A stretch of 13,432 nt of DNA. It comes from an uncultured Litorilinea sp. (lineage in GTDB: Bacteria; Chloroflexota; Anaerolineae; Caldilineales; Caldilineaceae). The position numbers and the translations under genes were made by a program. The stretch is from NCBI GenBank assembly GCA_946885925.1, contig CAMPHP010000016.1, forward strand, positions 1 to 13,432, given 5' to 3'. Below the pieces are notes generated by a model, which saw only the letters and a list, made by a program, of their open reading frames with translations, ran no database searches and was not told the origin of the DNA. This document shows positions 1 to 7,148 of this stretch, one piece after another (positions within the stretch are counted from its first letter, which is position 1; each line of letters starts with the position of its first letter).

Positions 1-858
1 CGTGTAGCGGATGCCGCCTGCATAGACCTCCAAACCAGTGCCATCAGGCAGCAAGCGCGTAATTGTGCCGTAGAGTTCGGAGACTTCGCACACATTACAA
101 GGTGCGCCCACAGGCACATAGAGATAGCCATCAGGGCCGACGCGCAGATATTTCCAGCCATGCCACGCATCAGTTGGATACTCCTGGTTGATCACCACGG
201 GCGCAGGTGGGCTTTCTAAACTTGCTTCGATATTGTCAAAGCGAATAATGCGGCTGATCTCCGCCACATACAGCGCGTTCTCATGGAAGGCCACACCATT
301 GGGTTCATTCAAACCACTGGCAATCGTTAGCACCTGATCTGCCTGATAATCGCCATTCTGGTCAACCAGCGCATAGACATTGCCTGCACTGCGCGAGCCA
401 ACAAACAGCGTTCCGTTTGTGCCCAACGCCATCGAGCGCGCATTGGGTACATTTTTGGCAAAATAGCGAATCTCAAAACCAGGCGGTAGCGCGATCGCAA
501 AGGGCAAAGGTTCCGCCGAATTTACAACAGGGTTTGTGGCTGTACCAGAGACAGCCGCCGTAGTCTCGACTGTAGGTGAGATCTCCAAAGTGGCAGGCGT
601 AGGGGTCACAGTAGGCAGCAGCACCAGTGCCGGTTCAGTGCTTGATGGCGGCACTGGTGCGGAGACGACGGTTGGTGACGGCAATGAGGCCAATTCTGCC
701 TGTGCAGTAGAAGCGGGCGCTTCAGTTTGTGTAGGTAATGGCGTAGGAGTGGGGGGTATTATGGTGGGTGTAGACGTCGAACGATTGCCACATGCGCTTA
801 CCAATAAGATAGTCGCAACAAGAATAGCTAGAACTCTGATACGCCGGTCAATCAACAC
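1..858 (-). CDS. PQQ-dependent sugar/sorbosone dehydrogenase-like lipoprotein (5' part, cut by window edge)
   Basis: The frame is open for 286 codons from a GTG at 858 to base 1, so the 3' end lies outside the window. A GAGGAG ribosome binding site (865-870) sits 6 nt before the GTG. Residues 5-23 are a lipoprotein signal: Arg-rich start, hydrophobic core, then lipobox V-S-A-C with Cys23. A low-complexity Pro/Thr/Ser linker (about 27-112) follows and should hold the domain off the membrane. From about residue 120 a beta-propeller typical of PQQ sugar/sorbosone dehydrogenases begins: PPGFEI (125-130), ARSMALGTNGTLFVGSR (140-156), NEPNGVAFHENALYVAE (184-200), then WHGWKYL with His233 and GPDGYLYVPVGAPCNVCE (241-258). 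His233 aligns with the conserved His of that family (from memory). The likely role is periplasmic or extracytoplasmic oxidation of an aldose or related substrate with PQQ; the substrate is unknown. It is the last gene of a minus-strand pair, 87 nt after the FMN reductase. Confidence 0.8.
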   Translation of the reverse strand, partial: MLIDRRIRVLAILVATILLVSACGNRSTSTPTIIPPTPTPLPTQTEAPASTAQAELASLPSPTVVSAPVPPSSTEPALVLLPTVTPTPATLEISPTVETTAAVSGTATNPVVNSAEPLPFAIALPPGFEIRYFAKNVPNARSMALGTNGTLFVGSRSAGNVYALVDQNGDYQADQVLTIASGLNEPNGVAFHENALYVAEISRIIRFDNIEASLESPPAPVVINQEYPTDAWHGWKYLRVGPDGYLYVPVGAPCNVCEVSELYGTITRLLPDGTGLEVYAGGIRYT

Positions 859-894
859 GGTCTGCTCCTCATTCAAAACGAAGTGTGTAGAGTA

Positions 895-927
895 AAAAGG
901 CTCCAGGCGCTAGACCTGAAGCCTTTT
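895..927 (-). terminator. Rho-independent terminator-like hairpin after the FMN reductase gene
   Basis: AAAAGGCT (895-902) pairs with AGCCTTTT (920-927). Inside it CAGG (904-907) pairs with CCTG (915-918) after one mismatch, leaving a 7-nt loop. Read on the minus strand, the stem is followed by a run of five T residues. It lies 18 nt beyond the reductase stop and 25 nt before the lipoprotein ribosome binding site. It probably separates the two transcripts or attenuates read-through. The near-symmetric A and T runs mean it could also work on the opposite strand. Confidence 0.65.
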
Positions 928-945
928 ATGCTCACTATGAACTAC

Positions 946-1512
946 TTAACTTCGCAGCGGCTTGAGCGCCTCGGTCCACTTGAGCAGTTCATCCAGCATC
1001 ACCCCAGCCGCCTGATTCTGAATGTCAGGCGGCTTGAACGTTCCGGTATCACTGTCGACATACTGGTTAAAGAAGGGAATATTTACCGCCTCAAACATTG
1101 GCATCATCTTCAATGCCACTACTGTTAGCTTGGTCATCTGGACACTGCGCGTACCAGCCGAGACACCGCCATAGCTCACAAAGCCAACGGGCTTGTATGC
1201 CCACTCGTGAACAAGGTAACAGAGCGCATTGAGCAGTGCCGGGGGGCTGCTGTGATCATACTCTGGCGTAACAAAGACAAACGCGTCGGCTCGCTGTACC
1301 ACCGCGCTCCATGCCTTCGTGTGTTCGTGCTCATACTGTCGCAGCCGCGGATGCCGCGGCTCATTAAACAAGGGCAGATTGACCGCTCTCAGATCTACCA
1401 GTTCAACATTGAATTTCCCATGTTTTTGGGCATATTCAAAAAACCAATCACCCACTACAGGGCCAAGCCGATTGTCGCGAGTACTGGCGATAAATACTTG
1501 TAGATTCAGCAT
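946..1512 (-). CDS. NAD(P)H-dependent FMN reductase family flavoprotein
   Basis: This 188-residue protein is the usual length for a flavodoxin-fold NADPH-dependent FMN reductase (PF03358 family). The N-terminal beta strand ends in ASTRDNRLG (9-17), matching the family GSTRxxRxG loop that binds FMN phosphate. The second flavin loop is TPEYDHSSPPALLNAL (82-97). The third, FVSYGGVSAGTRSVQ (111-125), is the conserved (S/G)YGGxxxG segment. Members are cytosolic and transfer electrons from NAD(P)H to FMN, quinones, azo dyes or other acceptors; the sequence does not say which. The start at 1512 is supported by an AAGAGGA ribosome binding site 4-5 nt upstream. A hairpin follows the stop, so it may be monocistronic. 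The upstream region carries two GATAGAGC direct repeats. Confidence 0.88.
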   Translation of the reverse strand: MLNLQVFIASTRDNRLGPVVGDWFFEYAQKHGKFNVELVDLRAVNLPLFNEPRHPRLRQYEHEHTKAWSAVVQRADAFVFVTPEYDHSSPPALLNALCYLVHEWAYKPVGFVSYGGVSAGTRSVQMTKLTVVALKMMPMFEAVNIPFFNQYVDSDTGTFKPPDIQNQAAGVMLDELLKWTEALKPLRS

Positions 1513-1524
1513 CAGATCCTCTTT

Positions 1525-1560
1525 TTTATAGATAGAGCGCTATTGATAGAGCACAGTCAA
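1525..1560 (-). promoter_or_regulatory. Candidate promoter/operator of the FMN reductase gene
   Basis: On the minus strand a TTGACT -35-like hexamer (1560-1555) is followed at 17-20 nt by the A/T-rich stretch CTCTATCTATAAA, which offers only imperfect -10 matches. The octamer GATAGAGC (plus strand) occurs exactly twice, at 1531-1538 and 1545-1552, a 14-bp spacing that covers the predicted spacer and -10 area. This layout fits a repressor or activator site. The regulator is unknown. Confidence 0.35.
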
Positions 1561-1874
1561 GCACCATCCCCGGAGTATGAGGTTCCAAAAACGCTGCCAT
1601 GAAAATTGCTTCTGTTTCAGTTTTAACCCTTACAAATTCTGTGTAGTTGTACCGGAAGCTATACCTTTGCAGAACTGTTGTGATGCCTCTCGAAGCCAGT
1701 CCCACGCCCTATGCAGACCGTTCGACAGCGCGGCTTGCCGCAGCGCGCTTCCTAGCCAAGTTTCACAGCATTGCCTTGGCGTATCCAAATCATTCACCAC
1801 GCCCAGGCGTGCCAGCGTGGCGAGAATGGGGTGAGGCACGCCAGAAACTACGAAAGCGTTTTAGCGTATTGTCT
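1561..1874. other. Gene-free stretch, no recognisable product
   Basis: No frame here gives a protein I recognise. Overlapping open frames of 69-85 codons exist on both strands, rich in Ala, Arg and Leu, without ribosome binding sites or family motifs. A short GC-rich inverted repeat, CACGC/GCGTG (1798-1811), is present. The base composition of 1690-1860 resembles coding sequence, so a heavily decayed gene remnant is possible, but I see no specific evidence for one. Confidence 0.4.
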
Positions 1875-1904
1875 TTGACACTCACGCAGAATAAGCAGTA
1901 AACT
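1875..1904 (+). promoter_or_regulatory. Candidate sigma-A-type promoter of the LuxR/MalT regulator
   Basis: A perfect TTGACA -35 (1875-1880) is followed after 18 nt by TAAACT (1899-1904), four of six matches to TATAAT. Transcription would start near 1911, giving a leader of roughly 95 nt before the ATG at 2008. The leader contains the hairpin at 1922-1943. Confidence 0.5.
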
Positions 1905-1921
1905 CTAACAATTCTAATCAA

Positions 1922-1943
1922 CATGCGGCTATTCCACCGCATG
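1922..1943 (+). repeat. Leader hairpin upstream of the LuxR/MalT regulator
   Basis: CATGCGG (1922-1928) pairs perfectly with CCGCATG (1937-1943) across an 8-nt loop. It is followed by a short T run only 3 nt later, in the predicted 5' leader. It could be a weak attenuator or a protein-binding site. The start codon is 64 nt further on. Confidence 0.4.
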
Positions 1944-2007
1944 CCTGTTTAACGTACGAGTTTGCACGCTCCTTTTCTACCACGCGGTCGAGGCGGTTCT
2001 AATCACG

Positions 2008-4722
2008 ATGTCCACGCTGCTCATTCACACAAAGCTATCTGTTCCCCCAGTGCGCCGCACCCAGGTATCGCGCCCACAACTTATAGAGCAGCTCGCAATG
2101 GTACAGGAGCCAGGTACGAAGCTGGCATTGGTGGCTGCTCCACCCGGCTTTGGCAAGACATCGCTGCTGGCGGAATGGGTGATGCAGCACCCAGGGCAGG
2201 TCGCTTGGCTCTCGTTAGACGAGGGGGACAATGATAACGTGCGCTTCTGGGATTATGTCATTGCCGCGCTCCAGAAGGTGCACGCGAACCTCGGTGATAG
2301 CATGCTGGTGCTGCTCCACGAACCCAACCCGCTACCCATGCCAGCCCTCTTGAGCATCCTCATTAACGAAGTGGCTGCCCTGCCTGCCCCCTTGACCCTG
2401 GTCTTGGATGACTACCATGCCATTCACGCCGAAGCGATCCACCAGGGCATAACCTTTCTGCTCGATCATATGCCACCCCAAATGCGCCTCGTTATCGCCA
2501 CGCGCACCGAGCCGCCATTACCACTGGCACGGTTACGCGTCCGCGGCGAATTGGTGGAATTACGCGCAGGGGCGTTGCGCTTTTCGACTGAAGAATCGGC
2601 ATCATTCCTGACGCAAGTGCCCGGTCTGCACTTGGACGAGACAGCGATCGCCGCCCTGACACAACGCACAGAAGGCTGGGCAGCAGGCTTGCAGATTGCC
2701 GCGCTTGCTCTGCAAGGGCGCACCGATGCCAATCAATTCGTACAAACATTTGCTGGCGACCATCGCTTCATCTTAGATTATCTAGCCGGTGAGGTGTTGG
2801 AACGCCAACCTGCCGGTGTGCAAGAGTTCCTGCTCCAGAGCAGCATCCTTGTGCGTCTGAATGCTTCCTTGTGCGAGTGCGTAACAGGTCAGCCCCATGC
2901 GCGGGCGCAATTAGAAATGCTAGACCGCGCCAATCTCTTTGTGGTGGCGCTTGACGAGAAGCGAGAGTGGTATCGTTATCATCAAATCTTTACCGACTTT
3001 CTTCGCCATCGCTTACACCAACAGAGACCGGAACTTGTGCCAGAGTTACACCGGCGGGCATCCGCCTGGTTCGAGCAACAAGGATTGCTCGTCGAAGCAG
3101 TCAGCCACGCGCTCGCCGCCCAAGATTATGACCAGGCTGCCAATCTGATTGAGCACGCGGCAGAGTTACTGCTCTGGCGTCGTCCCGAACTCCATACCTT
3201 ACAGGGATGGCTTGCCGCACTGCCAGAAGAAATTCTGATGGCTCGTCCTCGGCTAAATCTCTATTATGCTTGGGTATTCGTCCTAACCAATCGCATGGCT
3301 TCGGCGCAGCAACGGCTACAACAGGCGGAAAAGACGCTTACCACCGAACCACCTGCTGACGCTCCACTTGTGCTTGGCATGCTTTCCGCTATCCGCAGCT
3401 CGCTCACAGGGCTGCGACGGCAATTTGACGAGGCAACTCGTAGTGCGCGCCAAGCGTTGGATCTGCTTCCCGAAGAGACAATTAGCTGGCGTTGTATGGC
3501 GGCTATCAATCTTGGCATAGCTGAGGCCGCGATGGGAAGCGTGGCAGACGCGACCGGGATGCTTACCTATGCCATGGAACTGAGCCAAGAAATCGGCAGT
3601 AGCTTTGCCATGCTCGCGGCCTTCTGGCATCTGGCATCCATGCAAATAAGCCAATTGCACCTGAATGCAGCCGGACAAACATGCAGCCATTTGCTGTTGT
3701 TGCTGCAAGACGCGGATCTCTCCCGTTTTCCTGTGGAGGGCCATATTGCTTTGCTGCGCGGGGAAATTGCGTTGGAACGTAACGAGCTTGATCTGGCAGA
3801 GCAGTATCTACAGGAAAGCGCAGATCAGATCAACCGGGAAGGCTTTCCAATGGGGCTGTTGCGCGCCTATGTTGCCCTCACGCGGGTGCGACACGTTCAG
3901 AATGACAGCCAAGGCGCAGAGGAATATCTGGCAATAGCCAACGCGTTTGTGGTCTCGCATCATTTACAGGCGCGCTCGTCCCCCCTGGTACTCTACAATG
4001 CGCGCATGTACCTAGATCAGGGTAACTTGTCAGCGCTCAGCCAGTGGGTGACAGAGCAAGGGATCACCGTTGATGACGAACTGACCCCCTACCGGGAACC
4101 AGCCTATTTGCATCTGGCGCGTTATTTGCTGCTCAACGCACGCAGTGTACCGGATGAAGAATCGCTTACCGATGCCGTTACGCTGCTATCGCGCATGGTC
4201 CAGCACGCGGAGAGCAGCGGGCGGACAGGCAGCCTCATTCGAGCGTCGGCCCTTTATGCGTTGGCGCTGGCAGAATGTGACCGACAGCAAGAGGCGCTAG
4301 AGGTGCTAGCCAAGGCGCTTGCGTTGGCAGAACCAGAGCGCTCTGTCCGCGTCTTTGCCGATGAGGGCTTCGTCATGGCAAAACTGCTCTCCCAACTGCT
4401 AGAGGCCCACGGACAAGGGCGGTTGCCAGCCTCGCTATCCATATCCGTACCCTACGTACGAACCTTGTTGGCAGCTTTGGATTACCGCACGGATGCAGCA
4501 GTCTATCAGCCTGCAAACACAGCCCTGCCGGAGCCGCTCAGCGAACGGGAGTTGGAAGTTCTGCGCTTGATGGCAGATGACCTCTCCAGCAATGAGATTG
4601 CCGAACGGCTGATTATCGCGGTGGATACAGCGCGCAAGCATGTCAAAAATATCTATGGCAAGCTTGCGGTCCACAGCCGAGCAGAAGCGATCCGCCGCAG
4701 CCGCGAGCTTGGCTTGTTATAA
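2008..4722 (+). CDS. MalT-like LuxR-family ATP-dependent transcriptional regulator
   Basis: This 904-residue protein has the full architecture of the MalT/large LuxR (LAL) regulators, a STAND-type signalling ATPase with DNA-binding output. The N-terminus (LIHTKLSVPPVRRTQVSRPQL) is the family's usual opening. Walker A is APPGFGKTS (44-52), and Walker B is LTLVLDDYH (129-137). The sensor segment IATRTEPPLPLARLRVRGEL (163-182) follows. A helical winged-helix and TPR-like region fills about 330-800. The C-terminal 62 residues (843-904) are a complete LuxR HTH: LSERELEVLRLMADDLSSNE then TARKHVKNIYGKL. In this family, ligand plus ATP drive oligomerisation and transcription activation; the ligand here cannot be read. 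The ATG at 2008 has only a weak, distant GAGG (1990-1993), but the protein aligns from this start. The nearest downstream target is the DJ-1/FixH/peroxidase cluster; regulation of it is inference. Confidence 0.93.
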   Translation: MSTLLIHTKLSVPPVRRTQVSRPQLIEQLAMVQEPGTKLALVAAPPGFGKTSLLAEWVMQHPGQVAWLSLDEGDNDNVRFWDYVIAALQKVHANLGDSMLVLLHEPNPLPMPALLSILINEVAALPAPLTLVLDDYHAIHAEAIHQGITFLLDHMPPQMRLVIATRTEPPLPLARLRVRGELVELRAGALRFSTEESASFLTQVPGLHLDETAIAALTQRTEGWAAGLQIAALALQGRTDANQFVQTFAGDHRFILDYLAGEVLERQPAGVQEFLLQSSILVRLNASLCECVTGQPHARAQLEMLDRANLFVVALDEKREWYRYHQIFTDFLRHRLHQQRPELVPELHRRASAWFEQQGLLVEAVSHALAAQDYDQAANLIEHAAELLLWRRPELHTLQGWLAALPEEILMARPRLNLYYAWVFVLTNRMASAQQRLQQAEKTLTTEPPADAPLVLGMLSAIRSSLTGLRRQFDEATRSARQALDLLPEETISWRCMAAINLGIAEAAMGSVADATGMLTYAMELSQEIGSSFAMLAAFWHLASMQISQLHLNAAGQTCSHLLLLLQDADLSRFPVEGHIALLRGEIALERNELDLAEQYLQESADQINREGFPMGLLRAYVALTRVRHVQNDSQGAEEYLAIANAFVVSHHLQARSSPLVLYNARMYLDQGNLSALSQWVTEQGITVDDELTPYREPAYLHLARYLLLNARSVPDEESLTDAVTLLSRMVQHAESSGRTGSLIRASALYALALAECDRQQEALEVLAKALALAEPERSVRVFADEGFVMAKLLSQLLEAHGQGRLPASLSISVPYVRTLLAALDYRTDAAVYQPANTALPEPLSERELEVLRLMADDLSSNEIAERLIIAVDTARKHVKNIYGKLAVHSRAEAIRRSRELGLL

Positions 4723-4801
4723 CCCCACGTTACCCTCTCTAGATTGTCTCGCACTTGGCCGGAGCTTGCTGATGTTTAGCAATTTACGTCGGTAAGCACT
4801 C

Positions 4802-4822
4802 TGTCACCCCTACGGGGTGACA
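4802..4822. repeat. REP-like perfect hairpin, copy related to 10200-10253 repeats
   Basis: TGTCACCCC (4802-4810) is followed by a 3-nt TAC loop and then by GGGGTGACA (4814-4822), a perfect 9-bp stem. The left arm with its flank (CTCTGTCACCCC) is identical to the core of the two tandem units at 10200-10253. The same element is therefore present at two intergenic places in 13 kb, as expected of a dispersed palindromic repeat. Confidence 0.7.
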
Positions 4823-4832
4823 AGGCCAAATA

Positions 4833-4851
4833 TACTCGTTCGGAACGAGTA
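4833..4851. repeat. Second perfect intergenic hairpin
   Basis: TACTCGTT (4833-4840) pairs with AACGAGTA (4844-4851) around CGG. It lies 10 nt after the previous hairpin, so the two form a paired structure. It may be part of a composite dispersed repeat or a transcript 3' end for the LuxR gene. Confidence 0.6.
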
Positions 4852-4976
4852 GGGCTGCTCTGTATCACCACTTATCAAGCAATCAAGCTGAAACTGCATA
4901 AACCAACTGGCCGTACCCTTCCTTGAAGTCTGGCTTCGAGCAAGGGTTGCGCGCCCGCGGCTTCGATACTCCAACA

Positions 4977-5019
4977 ATACCCCACGCCATACCCCACGTG
5001 GGGCATGACACTACCCCAC
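4977..5019. promoter_or_regulatory. Candidate operator: 12-bp palindrome with phased direct repeats
   Basis: ATACCCCACG occurs at 4977-4986 and again at 4989-4998, 12 bp apart. A third TACCCCAC is at 5012-5019. The second copy forms the left half of the perfect palindrome CCCCACGTGGGG (4992-5003), extended by CAT/ATG arms after one mismatch. It lies 55-80 nt before the DJ-1 start, a suitable position for a regulator of the cluster. The binding protein is unknown. Confidence 0.4.
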
Positions 5020-5056
5020 CCCAACCACTATCCTCATCAACAAGAAAGCAAACGAC

Positions 5057-6511
5057 GTGAGCTTAGAAGTGCAGATGAGAAAGGTCATCACTGTGGCTAC
5101 CAACACTCTACCTACCAACACACTGTCAACCAACCGCGTACCACTGAAAAGCATTGGTCGCAGACTCTTGAAGATCGGAGGCTACACCCTTGCCTTTGTC
5201 ATTCCACCCTTGATTGTTGGCGCAATCATGCTCATGAGAGCGCAAGCTGCCCTGACCGCACCCGCTGCAACGCCCTATTCCGGCCCTGCAGCAGAGATGC
5301 CGGTCCATGACCCAGCGAAACCAACGGTGGTAGTGGTAGCGAGCAACGAGGGCACGGAGATCACCGACCTATTGGCACCCTATGCAGTCTTTACCACCGC
5401 CGACGCCTTCAATGTCTATGTGGTAGCACCCGAACGCAAATTCACTCCCTTCATGTGGGGTGGCGTAGACATCATGCCCCACTACTCTTTTGCGGAAGTG
5501 GAGCAATTGTTGGGTGGAAAACCGGATGTGATTGTGATTCCCTTTATCAAGAACCCAGAGGACCCGGCGATTACCCAGTGGATCCGCGACCAAGCAGGAC
5601 CAGAGACGCTGCTGGTTTCTATTTGTGGGGGTGCCCATGTTTTGGCCGCAACGGGATTGGCCGATGACAGCATGGTCACTACGCATCAAAGCTACTTTAA
5701 GGTCTTGGCAAAGGAGTATCCCCATATCCAATTAGTACGTGGGGTGCGCTATACCGACAACGGCAACATTATTACGTCCGCGGGTATTACAGCAGGAATC
5801 GATGCCAGTCTCTATACCATCAAGAAGCTATTAGGTCAGGAGGTGGCCCAATCCGTAGCGTCTCGGCTGAACTACCCCCATGCACAGTTTTTGACCATGC
5901 CTGACTACCAGTGGCCTCCTGCAACCGCGTCCCTCTTTGCGTCTGATGCCAATGCAGCCTTGATCTGGCAGCGCGCGCAAATCGGCGTGCCACTCTTCGA
6001 AGGCGTGGACGAAATTGACCTAACCGCAGTGCTGGATACGTATGGCCGGACTTTCACAGCCAACACAATCACCTTTGCGCCAGGACGCAAGGCCATCCGC
6101 TCCCGCCACGGCCTCACACTTATCCCACGGGCAGACTATGCCAGCGCACCGCGCTTGGACCGACTGATCATTCCCGGCGAACAGACAGCAGCAGTCGCAG
6201 GATTAACGGAGTGGGCGGGAACACAGGGTGTGGAGGTGGAGGCACTATATCCGGCGGGGACAACCAGCGCTAGCCGTCCCTTTGCCTTTGATGTAACGCT
6301 GGCTGATGTGGCTCAATGGCGCAGCACCCCGGATGCCCAGAGTTCCGCCCGTACATTGGAGTATCCTGCTGAACATCTACAACTGGCGCAGAAGAAGTGG
6401 CCTATTCAACGTCTTGCCCCTACCCTGCTCATCGGTCTATTGAGTCTCACAGGCGCAATCTGGCTCGGAAACCGGCTGGGCAAAGGGCGGATGGTACAAG
6501 CCGCAGCCTAA
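5057..6511 (+). CDS. Membrane-anchored DJ-1/PfpI-family protein with degenerate second domain
   Basis: The protein has 484 residues from the GTG at 5057. An ATG at 5075 (residue 7) is an equally plausible start, and neither has a strong ribosome binding site. A basic N-terminus leads into a membrane segment (about 41-60), then a DJ-1/PfpI class I amidotransferase-like domain (about 89-275). Visible landmarks are NEGTEITDLLAPYAVF (98-112, with the conserved acidic residue near 101), DVIVIPF (157-163), the nucleophile elbow VSICGGAHVLAATG (187-200, Cys190), and SAGITAGIDASLYTI (241-255), as in the GlxA/AraC-associated subgroup. No AraC HTH follows. Residues about 312-375 (PLFEGVDEIDLTAVLDTYGR through RLDRLIIPG) look like the first half of a second DJ-1 fold with no Cys elbow. 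A hydrophobic helix (453-470) and a basic tail end the protein. Both termini are thus probably cytoplasmic, with the DJ-1 part outside. The enzymatic reaction is unknown. First gene of the cluster. Confidence 0.85.
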   Translation: MSLEVQMRKVITVATNTLPTNTLSTNRVPLKSIGRRLLKIGGYTLAFVIPPLIVGAIMLMRAQAALTAPAATPYSGPAAEMPVHDPAKPTVVVVASNEGTEITDLLAPYAVFTTADAFNVYVVAPERKFTPFMWGGVDIMPHYSFAEVEQLLGGKPDVIVIPFIKNPEDPAITQWIRDQAGPETLLVSICGGAHVLAATGLADDSMVTTHQSYFKVLAKEYPHIQLVRGVRYTDNGNIITSAGITAGIDASLYTIKKLLGQEVAQSVASRLNYPHAQFLTMPDYQWPPATASLFASDANAALIWQRAQIGVPLFEGVDEIDLTAVLDTYGRTFTANTITFAPGRKAIRSRHGLTLIPRADYASAPRLDRLIIPGEQTAAVAGLTEWAGTQGVEVEALYPAGTTSASRPFAFDVTLADVAQWRSTPDAQSSARTLEYPAEHLQLAQKKWPIQRLAPTLLIGLLSLTGAIWLGNRLGKGRMVQAAA

Positions 6512-6558
6512 CAGCAGCGAGCATTTCAAACGCAATGTCAATCGAACACAACACTATC

Positions 6559-6583
6559 AAACAGAACGCAATTAAACAGAACG
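6559..6583 (+). repeat. Short direct repeat before the FixH-like gene
   Basis: AAACAGAACG occurs at 6559-6568 and 6574-6583, a 15-bp period, in the 89-nt gap between the DJ-1 stop and the FixH-like start. The period is a multiple of three. Read in the downstream frame it gives IKQN-A-IKQN, so it would lie inside the protein if translation began at the ATG at 6535. Confidence 0.5.
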
Positions 6584-6600
6584 TAAGGAGAATCAATACG

Positions 6601-7089
6601 ATGCAAATCGCAAATACAGCAGCTACACCCACAGTTGCCCCTCGCAAGGCACGAAAGGTATGGTTGGGTATCGTTGGCGTAGTCGTGCTCGTTATCGCAG
6701 TGGTAGTGGCGGGTGGGATCTACTACATGAGTTACGTACCGGATGATCTGGATCTCTCGACAAGCCTTCCCACAGAACAGGGGTTATATCAAGTGGCCTA
6801 TACGGCAGAGATCAACCCGATTCCCATCAATCAAATCCAACAGTGGACTCTCCACCTAGAGGATGCGACGGGACAGCCAGTGGAGGATGCCAAGATCACG
6901 GTCGATGGGGACATGCCCCAGCATGGTCATGGACTCCCCACTCGCCCGCAAGTCACCCGCTATCTTGGCAATGGGGACTATGTGGTGGAGGGTCTAAAGT
7001 TTCATATGCCGGGCTGGTGGGTAGTGGATTTCCAGATTGAAGCTGGCGGCAAACAGGATCAGGTACGTTTTAACCTGTTGCTCCAATAA
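6601..7089 (+). CDS. FixH/YtkA-like membrane-anchored protein
   Basis: The protein has 162 residues. I chose the ATG at 6601 because AAGGAG (6585-6590) lies 10 nt upstream; the frame is open further up, and an ATG at 6535 could add 22 residues. A basic stretch is followed by one membrane helix (about 20-43), then an extracytoplasmic beta-sandwich of the FixH/YtkA type. The signature is DGDMPQHGHGLPTRPQVTR (102-120) and LKFHMPGWWVVDF (132-144), strongly like FixH-family proteins. Classical FixH works with the FixGIS copper-loading proteins of cbb3 oxidase, but no such partners are here. Met105, His108, His110 and Met136 could bind a metal such as copper; this is inference. It lies between the DJ-1 protein and the dihaem peroxidase, both also membrane-anchored, so a shared extracytoplasmic redox or metal task is likely. 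Confidence 0.85.
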   Translation: MQIANTAATPTVAPRKARKVWLGIVGVVVLVIAVVVAGGIYYMSYVPDDLDLSTSLPTEQGLYQVAYTAEINPIPINQIQQWTLHLEDATGQPVEDAKITVDGDMPQHGHGLPTRPQVTRYLGNGDYVVEGLKFHMPGWWVVDFQIEAGGKQDQVRFNLLLQ

Positions 7090-7118
7090 TCTGACGCCAA
7101 CTGTTTGACGCCAATAAT
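7083..7118 (+). repeat. Nested direct repeats between FixH-like and peroxidase genes
   Basis: CCAATAAT occurs at 7083-7090 and 7111-7118, and TGACGCCAA at 7092-7100 and 7106-7114. The first copies overlap the FixH-like stop codon. The pattern looks like a local slippage duplication in the 59-nt spacer before the peroxidase start. Confidence 0.5.
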
Positions 7119-7148
7119 TTGATGAGGTTAATCGAAGAAGGTGGAGTT

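Larger units (their letters stand above)
4723..5056. other. Intergenic region between LuxR regulator and DJ-1 cluster
   Basis: This 334-bp gap holds no credible gene. Its content is structural: two adjacent perfect hairpins (4802-4822 and 4833-4851), a short sequence at 4854-4867 (GCTGCTCTGT then ATCACC) resembling the start of the tandem repeats at 10200, and a palindrome with phased direct repeats (4977-5019). I see no convincing -35/-10 pair. The hairpins lack T tracts, so they would be poor intrinsic terminators. Confidence 0.6.

Noticed and set aside
536..895. Plus-strand 119-codon frame rich in Val, Gly and Ala
   Set aside because: It is the antisense reading of the Pro/Thr-rich linker of the lipoprotein gene.
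1630..1901. Overlapping 69-85 codon frames on both strands before the LuxR regulator
   Set aside because: No recognisable motif, no ribosome binding site, and mutually exclusive frames; left as unassigned sequence.
4802..4851. Intrinsic terminator of the LuxR/MalT gene
   Set aside because: Stems are strong but not followed by T runs and begin 80 nt after the stop; listed as repeats, though a role in ending transcription is not excluded.
6397..6600. Upstream extension of the FixH-like reading frame
   Set aside because: Its first part overlaps the DJ-1 coding end in another frame, and the AAGGAG site points to the ATG at 6601.
7119..7148. Earlier in-frame ATG for the dihaem peroxidase
   Set aside because: The ATG at 7149 has the good ribosome binding site, and a basic N-terminus plus membrane helix follow directly.
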